Shown piece after piece: positions 8,558 to 16,316 of a DNA stretch of 64,000 bases. The stretch's first letter is position 1. Each line of letters starts with the position of its first letter. The position numbers and the translations under genes are program-made. The stretch lies in NCBI GenBank assembly GCA_020349885.1, contig CP070701.1, positions 2,117,077-2,181,076 of the forward strand, written 5' to 3'. This stretch comes from Acidobacteriota bacterium. GTDB lineage: Bacteria > Acidobacteriota > G020349885. The notes beneath the pieces were generated by a model. The model saw nothing but the letters and a program-made list of their open reading frames with translations. It ran no database searches and was not told the DNA's origin.

Positions 8558-9708
8558 GACGTGGCGTTCTCCTTCAGGGCGCTGAGCGCGGCGTCGAGCA
8601 CTTCGTCTTCGGGAGTCTCCGGATCGTCGGCCTGCGGCCGGTCGGGCATCAGTCCCTGGCCTTCGAGCGGCTCCCCCCCGGCAAGGAAATACTCCCTGGT
8701 CGAGATCCAAAGGGCGGCACCCGAGGACAGCTCCACGAGCTCCTGCGCGCGTCCCCATCCGAACGTCCGGTCACCGACGAGCGTGGCGCCTGCGTACTCG
8801 TGAAGCACGGCGGCCAGAAGCTCGGGTGCCCCGGCCGTCGAGCCGTCCACCAGGAACACGAGGCGCTCCGGCGCGTCGATTCGCTCCGGCTCGGCGAAGC
8901 GCACCGACTCCTCCGACACCGTTTTGATACGCGCTGTCTCCCCTTCCTCGAGCAGGAAGTCGGCGATTTCAAGCGCGGCCTCGAAGTCCTGCGAGACGAA
9001 GCGTCTGAGGTCAAGGACGAGGGGCAGGTCGGGCGCGGTTTTCTGAAGGAGCGCTTTCCAGGCGGCGAGCGTGCTCTGCGCCATCGGCGGCGGCACGATG
9101 TAACGGGCTTCGGGCCGTTTTTGAATCACGGGTTCTTCGCTCAGCGCGCGGCGCTTGAGAGTAATTTTTTCTTCCCCGCCTTCCCCCGAGTCCACGAGCG
9201 AAAGCGTCACCTCCGTATCCGGCTTCCCCCGAAGGACGCTTCGCACCTGATGGAGTGTCATGGCGCGCGTGCTGCCACCGCCCACGGAGTGAACATACTG
9301 CCCCGGCTTGATGCCGGCCTCCTCGGCGGGGCTTCCGCGGCGAACGCTTACTATGTAGGCATAGCCGTGCTGCTTGACGAGATCGAGCCCCACGTCCGCG
9401 TCCGGGCTCCGGCGCTTGCTGAGCTCTCGAACCTCTTTCGCGGAAAGATAGCTGCTGTAGGCATCGCAGCTCTCGGCGAGGGCGCGGTAGGAGCTTCCGC
9501 CCAGCCGCGCATCGTCCACCGGTTCGACGAAGCGCGTCGTAACGAGGCTGTAGGCCTGCGCAAGCACCTCGAGCCCCTCATAGGTGCCGGGCCGCGCGCC
9601 CTGGGAAGAGAGGAAATATCCCCCTCCCACGAAAAGCCCCACGGCGGCCGACAGCGCCAGCACCGAGAGGCGCGCCCAGCGTTCGCTTCGAGTATGCGTC
9701 ATGCTCAT
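8554..9708 (-). CDS. S41 (CtpA-like) protease homologue lacking the catalytic dyad
   Basis: The 384-residue protein has an N-terminal membrane anchor (~13-33), a PDZ domain (~105-185, with GYAYIVSVRRGSPAEEAGIKPG) and an S41 peptidase domain (~200-370). The fold motifs are clear: LVLDLR, LVFLVDGSTAGAPE and LVGDRTFGWGRAQ. In active C-terminal processing proteases the nucleophile Ser sits in GSASASE and the base Lys in TFGKG, 25 residues apart. Here those positions are Gly293 and Trp318, again 25 apart, so it should not cleave peptide bonds. Neighbour logic (deacetylase, kinase) suggests a role in envelope assembly, perhaps as a scaffold. An alternative start is the ATG at 9702. Confidence 0.85.
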   Translation of the reverse strand: MSMTHTRSERWARLSVLALSAAVGLFVGGGYFLSSQGARPGTYEGLEVLAQAYSLVTTRFVEPVDDARLGGSSYRALAESCDAYSSYLSAKEVRELSKRRSPDADVGLDLVKQHGYAYIVSVRRGSPAEEAGIKPGQYVHSVGGGSTRAMTLHQVRSVLRGKPDTEVTLSLVDSGEGGEEKITLKRRALSEEPVIQKRPEARYIVPPPMAQSTLAAWKALLQKTAPDLPLVLDLRRFVSQDFEAALEIADFLLEEGETARIKTVSEESVRFAEPERIDAPERLVFLVDGSTAGAPELLAAVLHEYAGATLVGDRTFGWGRAQELVELSSGAALWISTREYFLAGGEPLEGQGLMPDRPQADDPETPEDEVLDAALSALKENATS

Positions 9709-9711
9709 AAT

Positions 9712-9746
9712 TCGTATAACGTGTCTCGTATAGCGTATCGCGTATA
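9712..9746. repeat. Heptamer array 1 (five 7-base units)
   Basis: Read on the + strand the units are TCGTATA, ACGTGTC, TCGTATA, GCGTATC and GCGTATA, directly upstream of the S41-like gene start. The array is the inverted counterpart of the one at 9813-9847. Confidence 0.6.
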
Positions 9747-9812
9747 AAGGGAAATCGCTAAAGACCTCCTCTATGTCGTGAGCTTTTTCAGAGGCTTCGG
9801 AGCATTTGTTTT

Positions 9813-9847
9813 CATACGATATACTCCATACGCCATACGAAATACGA
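9813..9847. repeat. Heptamer array 2 (five 7-base units)
   Basis: Units are CATACGA, TATACTC, CATACGC, CATACGA and AATACGA. They match the reverse complement of array 1, so the two arrays could pair across the 66 bases between them. Confidence 0.6.
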
Positions 9848-9915
9848 TTCTCTTTCCATTATGCCATAGCTTGAGGGACAATTCACGGCGCAGCGAAGAA
9901 CCGGGGCTCGATTCG

Positions 9916-9944
9916 TTGACCCTTCCCACCGCTCGTGCCATAAT
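9916..9944 (+). promoter_or_regulatory. Promoter for the UbiE/MenG gene
   Basis: TTGACC (9916-9921), a 17-base spacer and CATAAT (9939-9944). The transcript should begin near 9951, only about three bases before the ATG at 9954, so the mRNA may be leaderless, or translation may start at the internal ATG at 10005. Confidence 0.6.
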
Positions 9945-9953
9945 CCTCGGAAT

Positions 9954-10688
9954 ATGCGCGCATCGCTCACGAGCAGGGATCGCATCGCCGACGCGGGCGG
10001 CGGTATGGGGCATGAGATTCGGAAAATGTTCGCCCGCGTGGCAGGACGATACGACTGCCTGAACCACCTTCTGAGTTTGGGCCGGGACCGCGCATGGCGG
10101 AGGCGCGCCGTCGGAGCGCTCGCGCCGCTTCCCCCCCGGGCGCGCGTGCTCGACGTGTGCGCTGGCACGCTCGACTTCGCGCTCACCGCCCGCAAGGCGC
10201 AGCCCGACGTCCGCCTCGTCGGGGCCGATTTTTGCCTTCCCATGCTCGCGCAGGGAAGGAAGAAGCGCGGCGCACAGGCGATTCGCACGGCGTGCGCGGA
10301 CGCGCTGAGGCTGCCGTTTCGAAAGGATTCGTTTGAGGCGGCCGTCTGCGGCTTCGGCATTCGCAACCTCGACGCGCTCCAACGGGGCGTCGAAGAGATC
10401 TTCCGCGTGCTGCGGCCGGGCGGCAAGGCGGCCGTCTTGGAGTTTTTCAGGCCCGAGCGCGGGGCGACGAAGGCGTTTCACCGGACCTACGGGCGTACGG
10501 TCATCCCCCTCGTCGGAGGGCTCGTCTCCGGCGACTGGAGGGCTTACAGATACCTTCCGTCCTCGGCGAACGGGTTTTGCACCGTGGCGGCCTTTGAGCA
10601 AACCATGCGCGAGGCGGGTTTTCAAAATGTCTGGAGCGAGCCGCAGACGCTCGGCGTCGCGACGCTCGTGGTCGGAGAAAAGCCGTGA
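9954..10688 (+). CDS. ubiE: UbiE/MenG-type quinone methyltransferase
   Basis: This is a class I SAM methyltransferase of the UbiE/MenG family, which C-methylates demethylmenaquinone (and in some bacteria the ubiquinone intermediate). Family marks are FARVAGRYDCLNHLLSLG (residues ~26-43), RAWRR, the SAM motif VLDVCAGTLDFAL, GADFCLPML, ADALRLPF and CGFGIRNLDALQRGVEEI, and EFFRPE. The length, 244 residues from 9954, includes a 17-residue non-conserved N-terminus; starting at the ATG at 10005 would give a normal-looking protein. It overlaps the UbiX gene by four bases (GTGA), which supports a quinone role for both. Confidence 0.88.
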   Translation: MRASLTSRDRIADAGGGMGHEIRKMFARVAGRYDCLNHLLSLGRDRAWRRRAVGALAPLPPRARVLDVCAGTLDFALTARKAQPDVRLVGADFCLPMLAQGRKKRGAQAIRTACADALRLPFRKDSFEAAVCGFGIRNLDALQRGVEEIFRVLRPGGKAAVLEFFRPERGATKAFHRTYGRTVIPLVGGLVSGDWRAYRYLPSSANGFCTVAAFEQTMREAGFQNVWSEPQTLGVATLVVGEKP

Positions 10689-11251
10689 AGTGGGTCATTG
10701 GAGTTTCGGGGGCCTCGGGCGCGGCGTATGCGAAGCGCCTCCTTGCCTTTCTTGCCGAGCGCGCCGAGGAAGACCGCACCCTTCGGGTCGAGATGGTGGC
10801 GAGCACGAACGGCAGGGCCATCTACCGCGACGAGACCGGCGCGCCGCTTGAGGACTGGCCGTTTCGCCTTTACAGCAAAGATGACTTCCGCGCGCCCTTC
10901 GCCTCGGGCTCGGCGCCCTACGACGGCATGGCCGTCGTTCCCTGCAGCGGCGGAACGCTCGGGCGCATCGCGTCGGGCGCCTCGGAGGACTTGATTACCC
11001 GCGCGGCGGAGGTGATGCTCAAGGAGCGGCGGAAGCTGCTGCTCGTGTTCCGCGAGTCGCCACTCTCCCTCGTGCACATCGAGAACATGGCCTCGGTGAC
11101 GCGCGCCGGCGGAACGGTGCTCCTCGGCGCCCCCGTTTTCTACAGCGGAGCGAAGACGAAGGAGGACCTGGTGGATACCGTCGTCGCCCGCGTCCTCGAC
11201 CACATGGGAATTCCGCACACGCTCATGCCTCCCTGGGGCGGCGGGGAATGA
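10685..11251 (+). CDS. ubiX: UbiX-like flavin prenyltransferase
   Basis: UbiX makes prenylated FMN, the cofactor of UbiD-type decarboxylases used in quinone synthesis and other aromatic decarboxylations. The 188-residue protein has the family's GVSGASGAAYAKRLL N-terminus (FMN binding), VVPCSGGTLGRIASGAS, LITRAAEVMLKERRKLLL and FRESPLSLVHIENM, which contains the residues that bind dimethylallyl phosphate. It begins with GTG overlapping the UbiE stop, so the two are translationally coupled. No UbiD partner is in the window. MqnP/menaquinone futalosine use cannot be excluded. Confidence 0.9.
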   Translation: MKWVIGVSGASGAAYAKRLLAFLAERAEEDRTLRVEMVASTNGRAIYRDETGAPLEDWPFRLYSKDDFRAPFASGSAPYDGMAVVPCSGGTLGRIASGASEDLITRAAEVMLKERRKLLLVFRESPLSLVHIENMASVTRAGGTVLLGAPVFYSGAKTKEDLVDTVVARVLDHMGIPHTLMPPWGGGE

Positions 11252-11269
11252 GTTTTTTTTGGAAAAAAG

Positions 11270-11298
11270 TTGAGGTTTGAGGCGTTTTAATCTAATAT
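11270..11298 (+). promoter_or_regulatory. Possible promoter for the TPR protein gene
   Basis: TTGAGG (11270-11275), 17 bases, TAATAT (11293-11298), inside the 175-base gap between ubiX and the TPR gene. Each box matches consensus at four of six positions. Confidence 0.4.
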
Positions 11299-11426
11299 GG
11301 CTGTCTTAATACGCCTCCTGCCGGTGCAGGGGCAAGCGATGGAACGGATAAACGCTTGGGCGCGGAGGCGCGTAACGTTAGTATGAGACGAAGCGACTCG
11401 CGGCTTAACACAAGGGAAGACAAACT

Positions 11427-12893
11427 ATGCTGAGAGTTAAATGTTTTATTGCGGTACTGGGCGCGGCCCTTCTTCTTGCGGCGGCGCTTTGGGCGCAGGA
11501 GTGCAAGGAAGACTACGGGGCGACGCAAATGAATTACGCCGCCGCCGTCCGGCTCATGAGCGCCGGCAAGTTCAAGGAGGCCATCCCGCACTGGAAGTGC
11601 TGCTTGGATTACAACCAGCGGTGGGGCGAGGGCTGGAGCGCGCTGGGAGACTGCTACCTGAAGCTTAAGAGTCCCGAAAACGCCCTGAAGTGCTACTCCA
11701 ACGCCCGCAAAAGCGGCCACGAGTCGCTTTCCATGCTCACGAACCTCATCGGCATCTATCACCAGAAGGGCGAGGGCGCAAAGGCAAAGGAGCTTCTTGA
11801 AAAGGTGGATCCGGCGAATTTTCCGGTGGAGGAGCGCGTCGGATTTTACGCGTTGCGCGGCAAGCTCCATTTCGACAACAAGCGCTACGGCGCCGCGGCC
11901 GAAAGCTACAAGCAGGCCTGCAGGCTCGAAAAGACCGCCAAGAACTCCTACATGGCAGGCCTTTCTCTTTCGCTGGACAATGATCCCGACGCCGCGTTTC
12001 CCTTTTTGAAAGACGCCGTCTCGCTCGATTCAAAGAACCATGACGCCAAGTACCGCCTGGCCGATATCTACGTCGACAAGGCCCGCCGCGAGAAAAACTC
12101 CTCGCACTACGCCGAGGCCGCCAAGCTCGCCTCCACGCTCACGAAGATAAAACCCGACGAGGCCAAGTATTTCCGCCTCCTGGGAGAAGCGCAGATTGGC
12201 TCGAAACAGTTCGACTCGGCCATTGCCTCGCTCAAGAAGGCCGCCTCCCTCGACCCGGATCACTGCCTTGCGAAGCACAACCTCGGACGCGCCTACAACT
12301 TCAAAAAGGATTGGAACAGCGCCGTCAGGACGCTTACGAGCGCCTCGAAATGCGATCCCAACGACCACCGCATCCTTCGCGACCTGGGCTGGGCGTACGA
12401 GAACAAGTTCAAGAAGGAGGAGGATGCCGACGCTCTGGCCCAGGCAACCATCGCCTACAAGCGGGTCAACCAGATTCGGCCCGGTGTCGCCGCCGCGGAC
12501 ATGGCGCGCGTGGAAGCATTGGGAGTTAACCTCGAGGCGGACCTCGCCGACCAGGCGGCTGCCGATCGCGAGAGGCGCTACGAGGCCGAGCGCAAGCGCC
12601 TCCTGAAGCTCATCAAGGTCACCGAGCCCCGCCGCACGACTTCCAAGGTGGGCGGTGCGACCCTTACCTACATATTCGCTACGGTGAACAACGAAAGCGA
12701 CACCCTCCTCAACGCCTTCATAGATGTGCGCTTCCTCAACGCTTCGGGTGCCGAGATGCAGAGGGTGCGCAAAGAGATCAAGGGCCTTCAACCCAAAAGC
12801 AGCCGGCCTCTCAACGTGGAAGTCGACGGCGTCGAAGACGCGGCCGATTACCAGGTCATCGTAGCGAACGTCCAGTTCGAGTTTTCGGGATAA
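11427..12893 (+). CDS. Secreted TPR-repeat protein
   Basis: The 488-residue protein starts with a signal peptide (MLRVKC then a hydrophobic run ending at LWAQ, ~23 residues). It is followed by roughly nine to ten tetratricopeptide repeats (residues ~32-375; for example AIPHWKCCLDYNQRWGEGWS and AIASLKKAASLDPDHCLAKHN). A basic helix then leads to a C-terminal beta domain of ~75 residues (TLTYIFATVNNESDTLLN to the end) that resembles FxLYD-type domains. This is a periplasmic protein-interaction scaffold of unknown partner. A purine-rich site (AGGGAAG) precedes the ATG. A hairpin at 12939-12957 ends the unit. Confidence 0.8.
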   Translation: MLRVKCFIAVLGAALLLAAALWAQECKEDYGATQMNYAAAVRLMSAGKFKEAIPHWKCCLDYNQRWGEGWSALGDCYLKLKSPENALKCYSNARKSGHESLSMLTNLIGIYHQKGEGAKAKELLEKVDPANFPVEERVGFYALRGKLHFDNKRYGAAAESYKQACRLEKTAKNSYMAGLSLSLDNDPDAAFPFLKDAVSLDSKNHDAKYRLADIYVDKARREKNSSHYAEAAKLASTLTKIKPDEAKYFRLLGEAQIGSKQFDSAIASLKKAASLDPDHCLAKHNLGRAYNFKKDWNSAVRTLTSASKCDPNDHRILRDLGWAYENKFKKEEDADALAQATIAYKRVNQIRPGVAAADMARVEALGVNLEADLADQAAADRERRYEAERKRLLKLIKVTEPRRTTSKVGGATLTYIFATVNNESDTLLNAFIDVRFLNASGAEMQRVRKEIKGLQPKSSRPLNVEVDGVEDAADYQVIVANVQFEFSG

Positions 12894-12938
12894 TAAAAGC
12901 GTCACCCGCTCCGACCGTCGGGGGCCGGCCGCGGCGAG

Positions 12939-12957
12939 TCGGGAGTCAGCCTCCCGA
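12939..12957 (+). terminator. Possible terminator after the TPR gene
   Basis: TCGGGAG, a five-base loop (TCAGC) and CTCCCGA form a seven-pair stem followed by AGTCTTTCCTTTC, a T-rich but interrupted tail. It lies between the TPR stop and the next promoter. Confidence 0.45.
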
Positions 12958-12972
12958 AGTCTTTCCTTTCGC

Positions 12973-13001
12973 TTGACACCGGAACGCACCGCCCGTATCC
13001 T
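12973..13001 (+). promoter_or_regulatory. Promoter for the hypothetical-thiS-thiG unit
   Basis: Perfect TTGACA (12973-12978), 17-base spacer, TATCCT (12996-13001). Start of transcription near 13008, 22 bases before the ATG at 13030. Confidence 0.7.
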
Positions 13002-13029
13002 ACCGTAAGAGCAGTGCAAGCGAGGCGCG

Positions 13030-13677
13030 ATGCGTACCGGGTTCAATACGGAAATCAAGCGAGGCTCCACGCTCTACCACGTCCAGACCGAGGACAAGGG
13101 GGACGTCAACCCCCTGATTGAGAGCCTCGTCTACGTGGGAGGGCAGGTCCTCGATTCCGTGCGCTCTTCCTACGACCAGGCGCTGAAGGGCGAGGAAATC
13201 GACGCGCTCCTGGAGAAGCAGCACCAGGACATCCTGAAAAAAATTCGAAGCGGCGCCTACGAGGCCGCCATCTCGAGCGTCGCGGGCCGGGATAGCACCC
13301 AGTCGCTTCGGGCCCAGCGCGGACTCGACGACCTCATCATCGACTACCTGTCCAAAGAAAAACAGAAGGCGCACCTTGAGCTCAGCATGAACCACGGCGC
13401 GGAGTTCGTCTACGGACGCGAAACCTCCGTCGAGATTACCGCCTGCAACGATCGCACGCGCAAGCCCATGCCCGGCGTTTCGGTCCTCGTCAAACTCATC
13501 AGCACGGCAGCACCTCCCACGACGCTCTTTGAGGGCAAGACCGACGCCGAGGGGCGGGCGACGGCCACGGTGACCATTCCCGTGCTCGAGGGCGGCAACG
13601 CCGCCGTCATCCTCAAGGGCACGTCCGAGCTCGGAAGCGACGAATTGAAACAATTCGTCAAGCGCGTCAAGCCATGA
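13030..13677 (+). CDS. Conserved hypothetical protein with Ig-like C-terminal domain
   Basis: The 215-residue cytosolic protein has three parts. The first ~55 residues contain GFNTEIKRGSTLYHVQTED and SLVYVGGQVLDS, a short beta-rich module I recall from other conserved hypothetical proteins. A helical middle follows, with an Arg/Lys-rich stretch. The C-terminal ~90 residues form a beta-sandwich with KPMPGVSVLVKL and TDAEGRATATVTIP, typical of carboxypeptidase-regulatory or macroglobulin-like Ig domains. No signal peptide is visible. It overlaps thiS by four bases (ATGA), although nothing in it suggests thiamine synthesis. Confidence 0.7.
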   Translation: MRTGFNTEIKRGSTLYHVQTEDKGDVNPLIESLVYVGGQVLDSVRSSYDQALKGEEIDALLEKQHQDILKKIRSGAYEAAISSVAGRDSTQSLRAQRGLDDLIIDYLSKEKQKAHLELSMNHGAEFVYGRETSVEITACNDRTRKPMPGVSVLVKLISTAAPPTTLFEGKTDAEGRATATVTIPVLEGGNAAVILKGTSELGSDELKQFVKRVKP

Positions 13678-13877
13678 CCCTCATGGTGAACGGCGAGCGC
13701 TTCGACGCGGAGGGGGACGGCTTCTGCGTCGCGGAGCTTCTCGAGGCATTGGAGCTTTCCCGCGAGCGCGTGGCCGTGGAAGTGAACCGGGAGCTTGTGC
13801 GCCGCTCGGAGTTCAGCGAAACGGCCCTCCACGAGGGCGACAAGGTGGAAGTCGTTCGCTTCGTGGGAGGGGGATGA
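13674..13877 (+). CDS. thiS: Sulfur carrier protein ThiS
   Basis: ThiS carries sulfur as a C-terminal thiocarboxylate for thiazole formation in thiamine synthesis. The protein is 67 residues, has the ubiquitin-like beginning MTLMVNGERFD, the central AVEVNRELV strand and ends in VVRFVGGG, the Gly-Gly tail that is adenylated and thiolated. Usual ThiS ends with exactly GG; here a third Gly precedes or follows, which still leaves a terminal GG. It is coupled to the upstream gene and 27 bases ahead of thiG. No ThiF, ThiE or ThiC is nearby, and I see no TPP riboswitch. Confidence 0.88.
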   Translation: MTLMVNGERFDAEGDGFCVAELLEALELSRERVAVEVNRELVRRSEFSETALHEGDKVEVVRFVGGG

Positions 13878-13904
13878 GGGGCCGGAAAGGAAATTGGTAG
13901 AACT

Positions 13905-14678
13905 GTGAAAGGCCCCTTAAAAATCGGAGGGCGCACGTTCCGGTCGCGCCTCATCCTCGGCACCGGCAAGTACGAAAACTTCCGCATCATGCAGGAAGCA
14001 CACGAGGCGTCGGGAACCGAGCTCGTGACGGTCGCCGTGCGGCGCATCGACCTGGCCGACCGGGGGAAGGAATCCATCTGGAGCTACATCGACACGAAAA
14101 AAATCTCTCTCCTTCCCAACACCGCCGGCTGCTATACCGTCGACGAGGCCATCCGCACGGCTCGCATGGCGCGCGAGTTGTGCGAAACCGATTTCATCAA
14201 GCTCGAGGTCATCGGCGACGAGAAGACCCTTCTCCCCGACACCGCGGGGCTGCTGGAAGCGACGCGCGTTCTGGTCAAGGACAAATTCGTGGTCATGCCC
14301 TACACGAACGACGACCCCATCGTGGCCAAGAAACTGGAGGAGGCAGGCGCCTCGTGCGTGATGCCGCTCGCCGCCCCCATCGGCTCGGGGATGGGCGTCC
14401 AGAACCGCCTTCACCTGGGCTTCCTCTTGGAGCAGGCGGGCGTTCCCGTCATTGTGGACGCGGGCGTGGGCACGGCCTCTGACGCCGCGATCGCCATGGA
14501 GCTGGGCTCGGACGGCGTGCTCATGAACACGGCCGTCGCGTGCGCGAAGGATCCCCTCAAGATGGCGTGCGCCATGAAGCTCGCCGTCGAGTCGGGCCGC
14601 CTTGCGTACGAATCAGGAAGAATCCCCAGGAAACGCTACGCCTCGGCCTCAAGCCCCGAAACGGGACTCATCGAGTAA
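13905..14678 (+). CDS. thiG: Thiazole synthase ThiG
   Basis: ThiG condenses deoxyxylulose phosphate, dehydroglycine and ThiS thiocarboxylate into the thiamine thiazole. The 257-residue protein is a TIM barrel; it shows [16 protein letters not shown] at the start, the Schiff-base lysine in [16 protein letters not shown] (~residue 96), [14 protein letters not shown] and [12 protein letters not shown] (phosphate binding). The end, [14 protein letters not shown], is standard. The start codon is GTG at 13905. Directly downstream lies an unrelated sulfatase-fold gene, and after it a second, diverged copy of the last ~12 thiG codons (16157-16195). Confidence 0.95.
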   Translation: MKGPLKIGGRTFRSRLILGTGKYENFRIMQEAHEASGTELVTVAVRRIDLADRGKESIWSYIDTKKISLLPNTAGCYTVDEAIRTARMARELCETDFIKLEVIGDEKTLLPDTAGLLEATRVLVKDKFVVMPYTNDDPIVAKKLEEAGASCVMPLAAPIGSGMGVQNRLHLGFLLEQAGVPVIVDAGVGTASDAAIAMELGSDGVLMNTAVACAKDPLKMACAMKLAVESGRLAYESGRIPRKRYASASSPETGLIE

Positions 14679-14688
14679 AGGCATAATA

Positions 14689-16140
14689 ATGCCGAACCTC
14701 GGATTGCGACTCCAAGGCGCTTCTGCGTTTCTGTTGGTTCTCGCCACGTTCAGCACAACCGCTTGCCAGGCCAGGAATGTGAGCATACATTCCCTGGAGG
14801 CCCACCCATCCGTCGTCCTTATCACGATCGATACATTAAGAGCAGATCATCTCTCCGGATACGGTTACACCATCCCCACGTCGCCGAATCTCGACGCCTT
14901 CATGGCGAAGGGCGTGCAGTTCACGAACGCGTTCTCTCCCGCGCCGTGTACGGCACCGTCACATGCATCTATCATGACGGGGCTGTATCCGAGCTTTCAC
15001 TCCGTGGGTGCCTACAACGGCATTTACGCGCTTTCTTCGGAAACCGAGACACTGGCGGAAATTGCCGGCCGGAACGGTTGCACCACCGCGGCGATTGTCA
15101 GCAACCCGGTTTTGTCCAAGGCGTTGGGTTTGAATCAAGGATTCCAGAGCTACGATGATCATCTCGACGGCAAGGAACTCAACCGCCCCGACAAGGAACA
15201 ATACGCGAACACGGCGGTGGACAAGGCCTTGGCCAAGATGGAAGAATTCACTTCCGATGCGTTTTTTCTCTGGCTTCATCTTCATGACCCGCACGGACCC
15301 TATGTGCCGCCTGAGTCATGGGACGGATTCCGCGACCGCGATTATGCCGATGCTCAATTTGCCCTGCCCGTGGGCGAGGACCACTCCGGCTATCGAGCCA
15401 TCCCAGCCTATCAGGTCTATTATGACGTTCGGCGCTACGGGGATTACGTGAGACGGTACGACTCGGAAATCGCTTTCGCGGACCATGAGCTGTCCCGCCT
15501 GTTCGACGCCCTCGAACGGACGGGCCGGCTTGCAAGCACCATGGTCATCGTGACCGCGGACCATGGCGAGGCCTTTGGAGAAGACGGGTTTTACTTTGCC
15601 CACAGTCATTCCGTGGGAACGGATCAAGTGCATGTCCCCCTCCTCATGGTCGGGCCGGGCATTCCGGAGGGGCGCGTGGTTTCCGAGCCGGTCTCGACGC
15701 GGGCTGTCTTCGCTACCGTTTTGGACTTTCTCGGAGTCCCTTCGCCTGCCCGGGGTTGGGCGGACAGCCTTCTTCCCCTGGCGAAGGGAGAGGAAAGCCG
15801 GAAAGCCCAGGCAGTCTACGTGGAAAGCCTGAACCAAGTAGGAATTGTTTTTCGGCACGGTTTCTTGCGGCGCGACCGTCGCCCGAAGGACGACGCGGAA
15901 TTCTGGGCCGCTCCAAATCCCGCCAGCGGCAGCTTCTGGAAGCCCTTGGGCGAGCAATATTTCCGGCTTTCTGAGCCGGCAGAGCTATCTCACAAAGACA
16001 ATCTTGAACGTTTGGCGGAGATGCTTTCTGTGTTCGACGAGAAGGCGAAGGCATTTGCCACTCGCATCCGCGACGGGGAAGAGGTGCGGTATTCTCAAGA
16101 ACAAGTTCGTGCTTTGCAGGCTCTGGGATATGCGCGATAG
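14689..16140 (+). CDS. Sulfatase-fold (alkaline phosphatase superfamily) lipoprotein
   Basis: The 483-residue protein has a lipoprotein-like signal (FSTTAC, Cys26) and then a sulfatase domain: VVLITIDTLRADHLSGYGY holds the first metal-binding Asp pair, CTAPSHASIMTGLYP is the active-site loop, FLWLHLHDPHGPY follows, and VTADHGEAFGED gives the second metal pair. The nucleophile position is Thr88 (T-x-P-S-H) rather than the Cys or Ser needed for formylglycine, so true sulfatase action is doubtful; phosphoester hydrolysis or transfer is an alternative. I start at 14689, eight bases after the thiG stop, since upstream codons only re-read thiG. It lacks the TPR tail of the three homologues at 41-48 kb. 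Confidence 0.82.
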   Translation: MPNLGLRLQGASAFLLVLATFSTTACQARNVSIHSLEAHPSVVLITIDTLRADHLSGYGYTIPTSPNLDAFMAKGVQFTNAFSPAPCTAPSHASIMTGLYPSFHSVGAYNGIYALSSETETLAEIAGRNGCTTAAIVSNPVLSKALGLNQGFQSYDDHLDGKELNRPDKEQYANTAVDKALAKMEEFTSDAFFLWLHLHDPHGPYVPPESWDGFRDRDYADAQFALPVGEDHSGYRAIPAYQVYYDVRRYGDYVRRYDSEIAFADHELSRLFDALERTGRLASTMVIVTADHGEAFGEDGFYFAHSHSVGTDQVHVPLLMVGPGIPEGRVVSEPVSTRAVFATVLDFLGVPSPARGWADSLLPLAKGEESRKAQAVYVESLNQVGIVFRHGFLRRDRRPKDDAEFWAAPNPASGSFWKPLGEQYFRLSEPAELSHKDNLERLAEMLSVFDEKAKAFATRIRDGEEVRYSQEQVRALQALGYAR

Positions 16141-16156
16141 CGCCGGAAGCAAAAGA

Positions 16157-16195
16157 GCGCCGGCCTCGAGCCCCGAGACGGGCCTAGTCGAATGA
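16157..16195 (+). pseudogene. Displaced copy of the thiG 3' end
   Basis: These 13 codons read [12 protein letters not shown] and stop, matching the authentic thiG end (14640-14678, [12 protein letters not shown] and stop). Differences are mostly third-position changes (GAA/GAG, GGA/GGC, CTC/CTA, GAG/GAA, TAA/TGA), as expected of a diverged coding sequence rather than chance. No start codon or remaining thiG body accompanies it. Confidence 0.65.
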
Positions 16196-16226
16196 GGGGC
16201 ATCGGCCGCTGGGGGCCGACGGGGTT

Positions 16227-16255
16227 TTGAAAGAAGCCTCTGGAAGCGGTAAAAT
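16227..16255 (+). promoter_or_regulatory. Promoter for the ABC ATPase gene
   Basis: TTGAAA (16227-16232), 17 bases, TAAAAT (16250-16255). Predicted transcription start about 16262, 55 bases before the ATG. Confidence 0.6.
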
Positions 16256-16287
16256 GATCTATGGGCTCTTGTCGAAACTCTCCGAAT

Positions 16288-16315
16288 CCTCATCCCTGGC
16301 CCCTGACCCCTGATT
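16288..16315. repeat. Heptamer array 3 (four 7-base units)
   Basis: Units are CCTCATC, CCTGGCC, CCTGACC and CCTGATT. They fill the space where the ribosome binding site of the ABC ATPase gene should be; the ATG is at 16317. Confidence 0.55.
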
Positions 16316-16316
16316 T

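Noticed and set aside
13878..13904. Possible TPP riboswitch before thiG or thiS
   Set aside because: The gap is 27 bases, and the region upstream of thiS is coding. None of the conserved TPP-box sequences is present.
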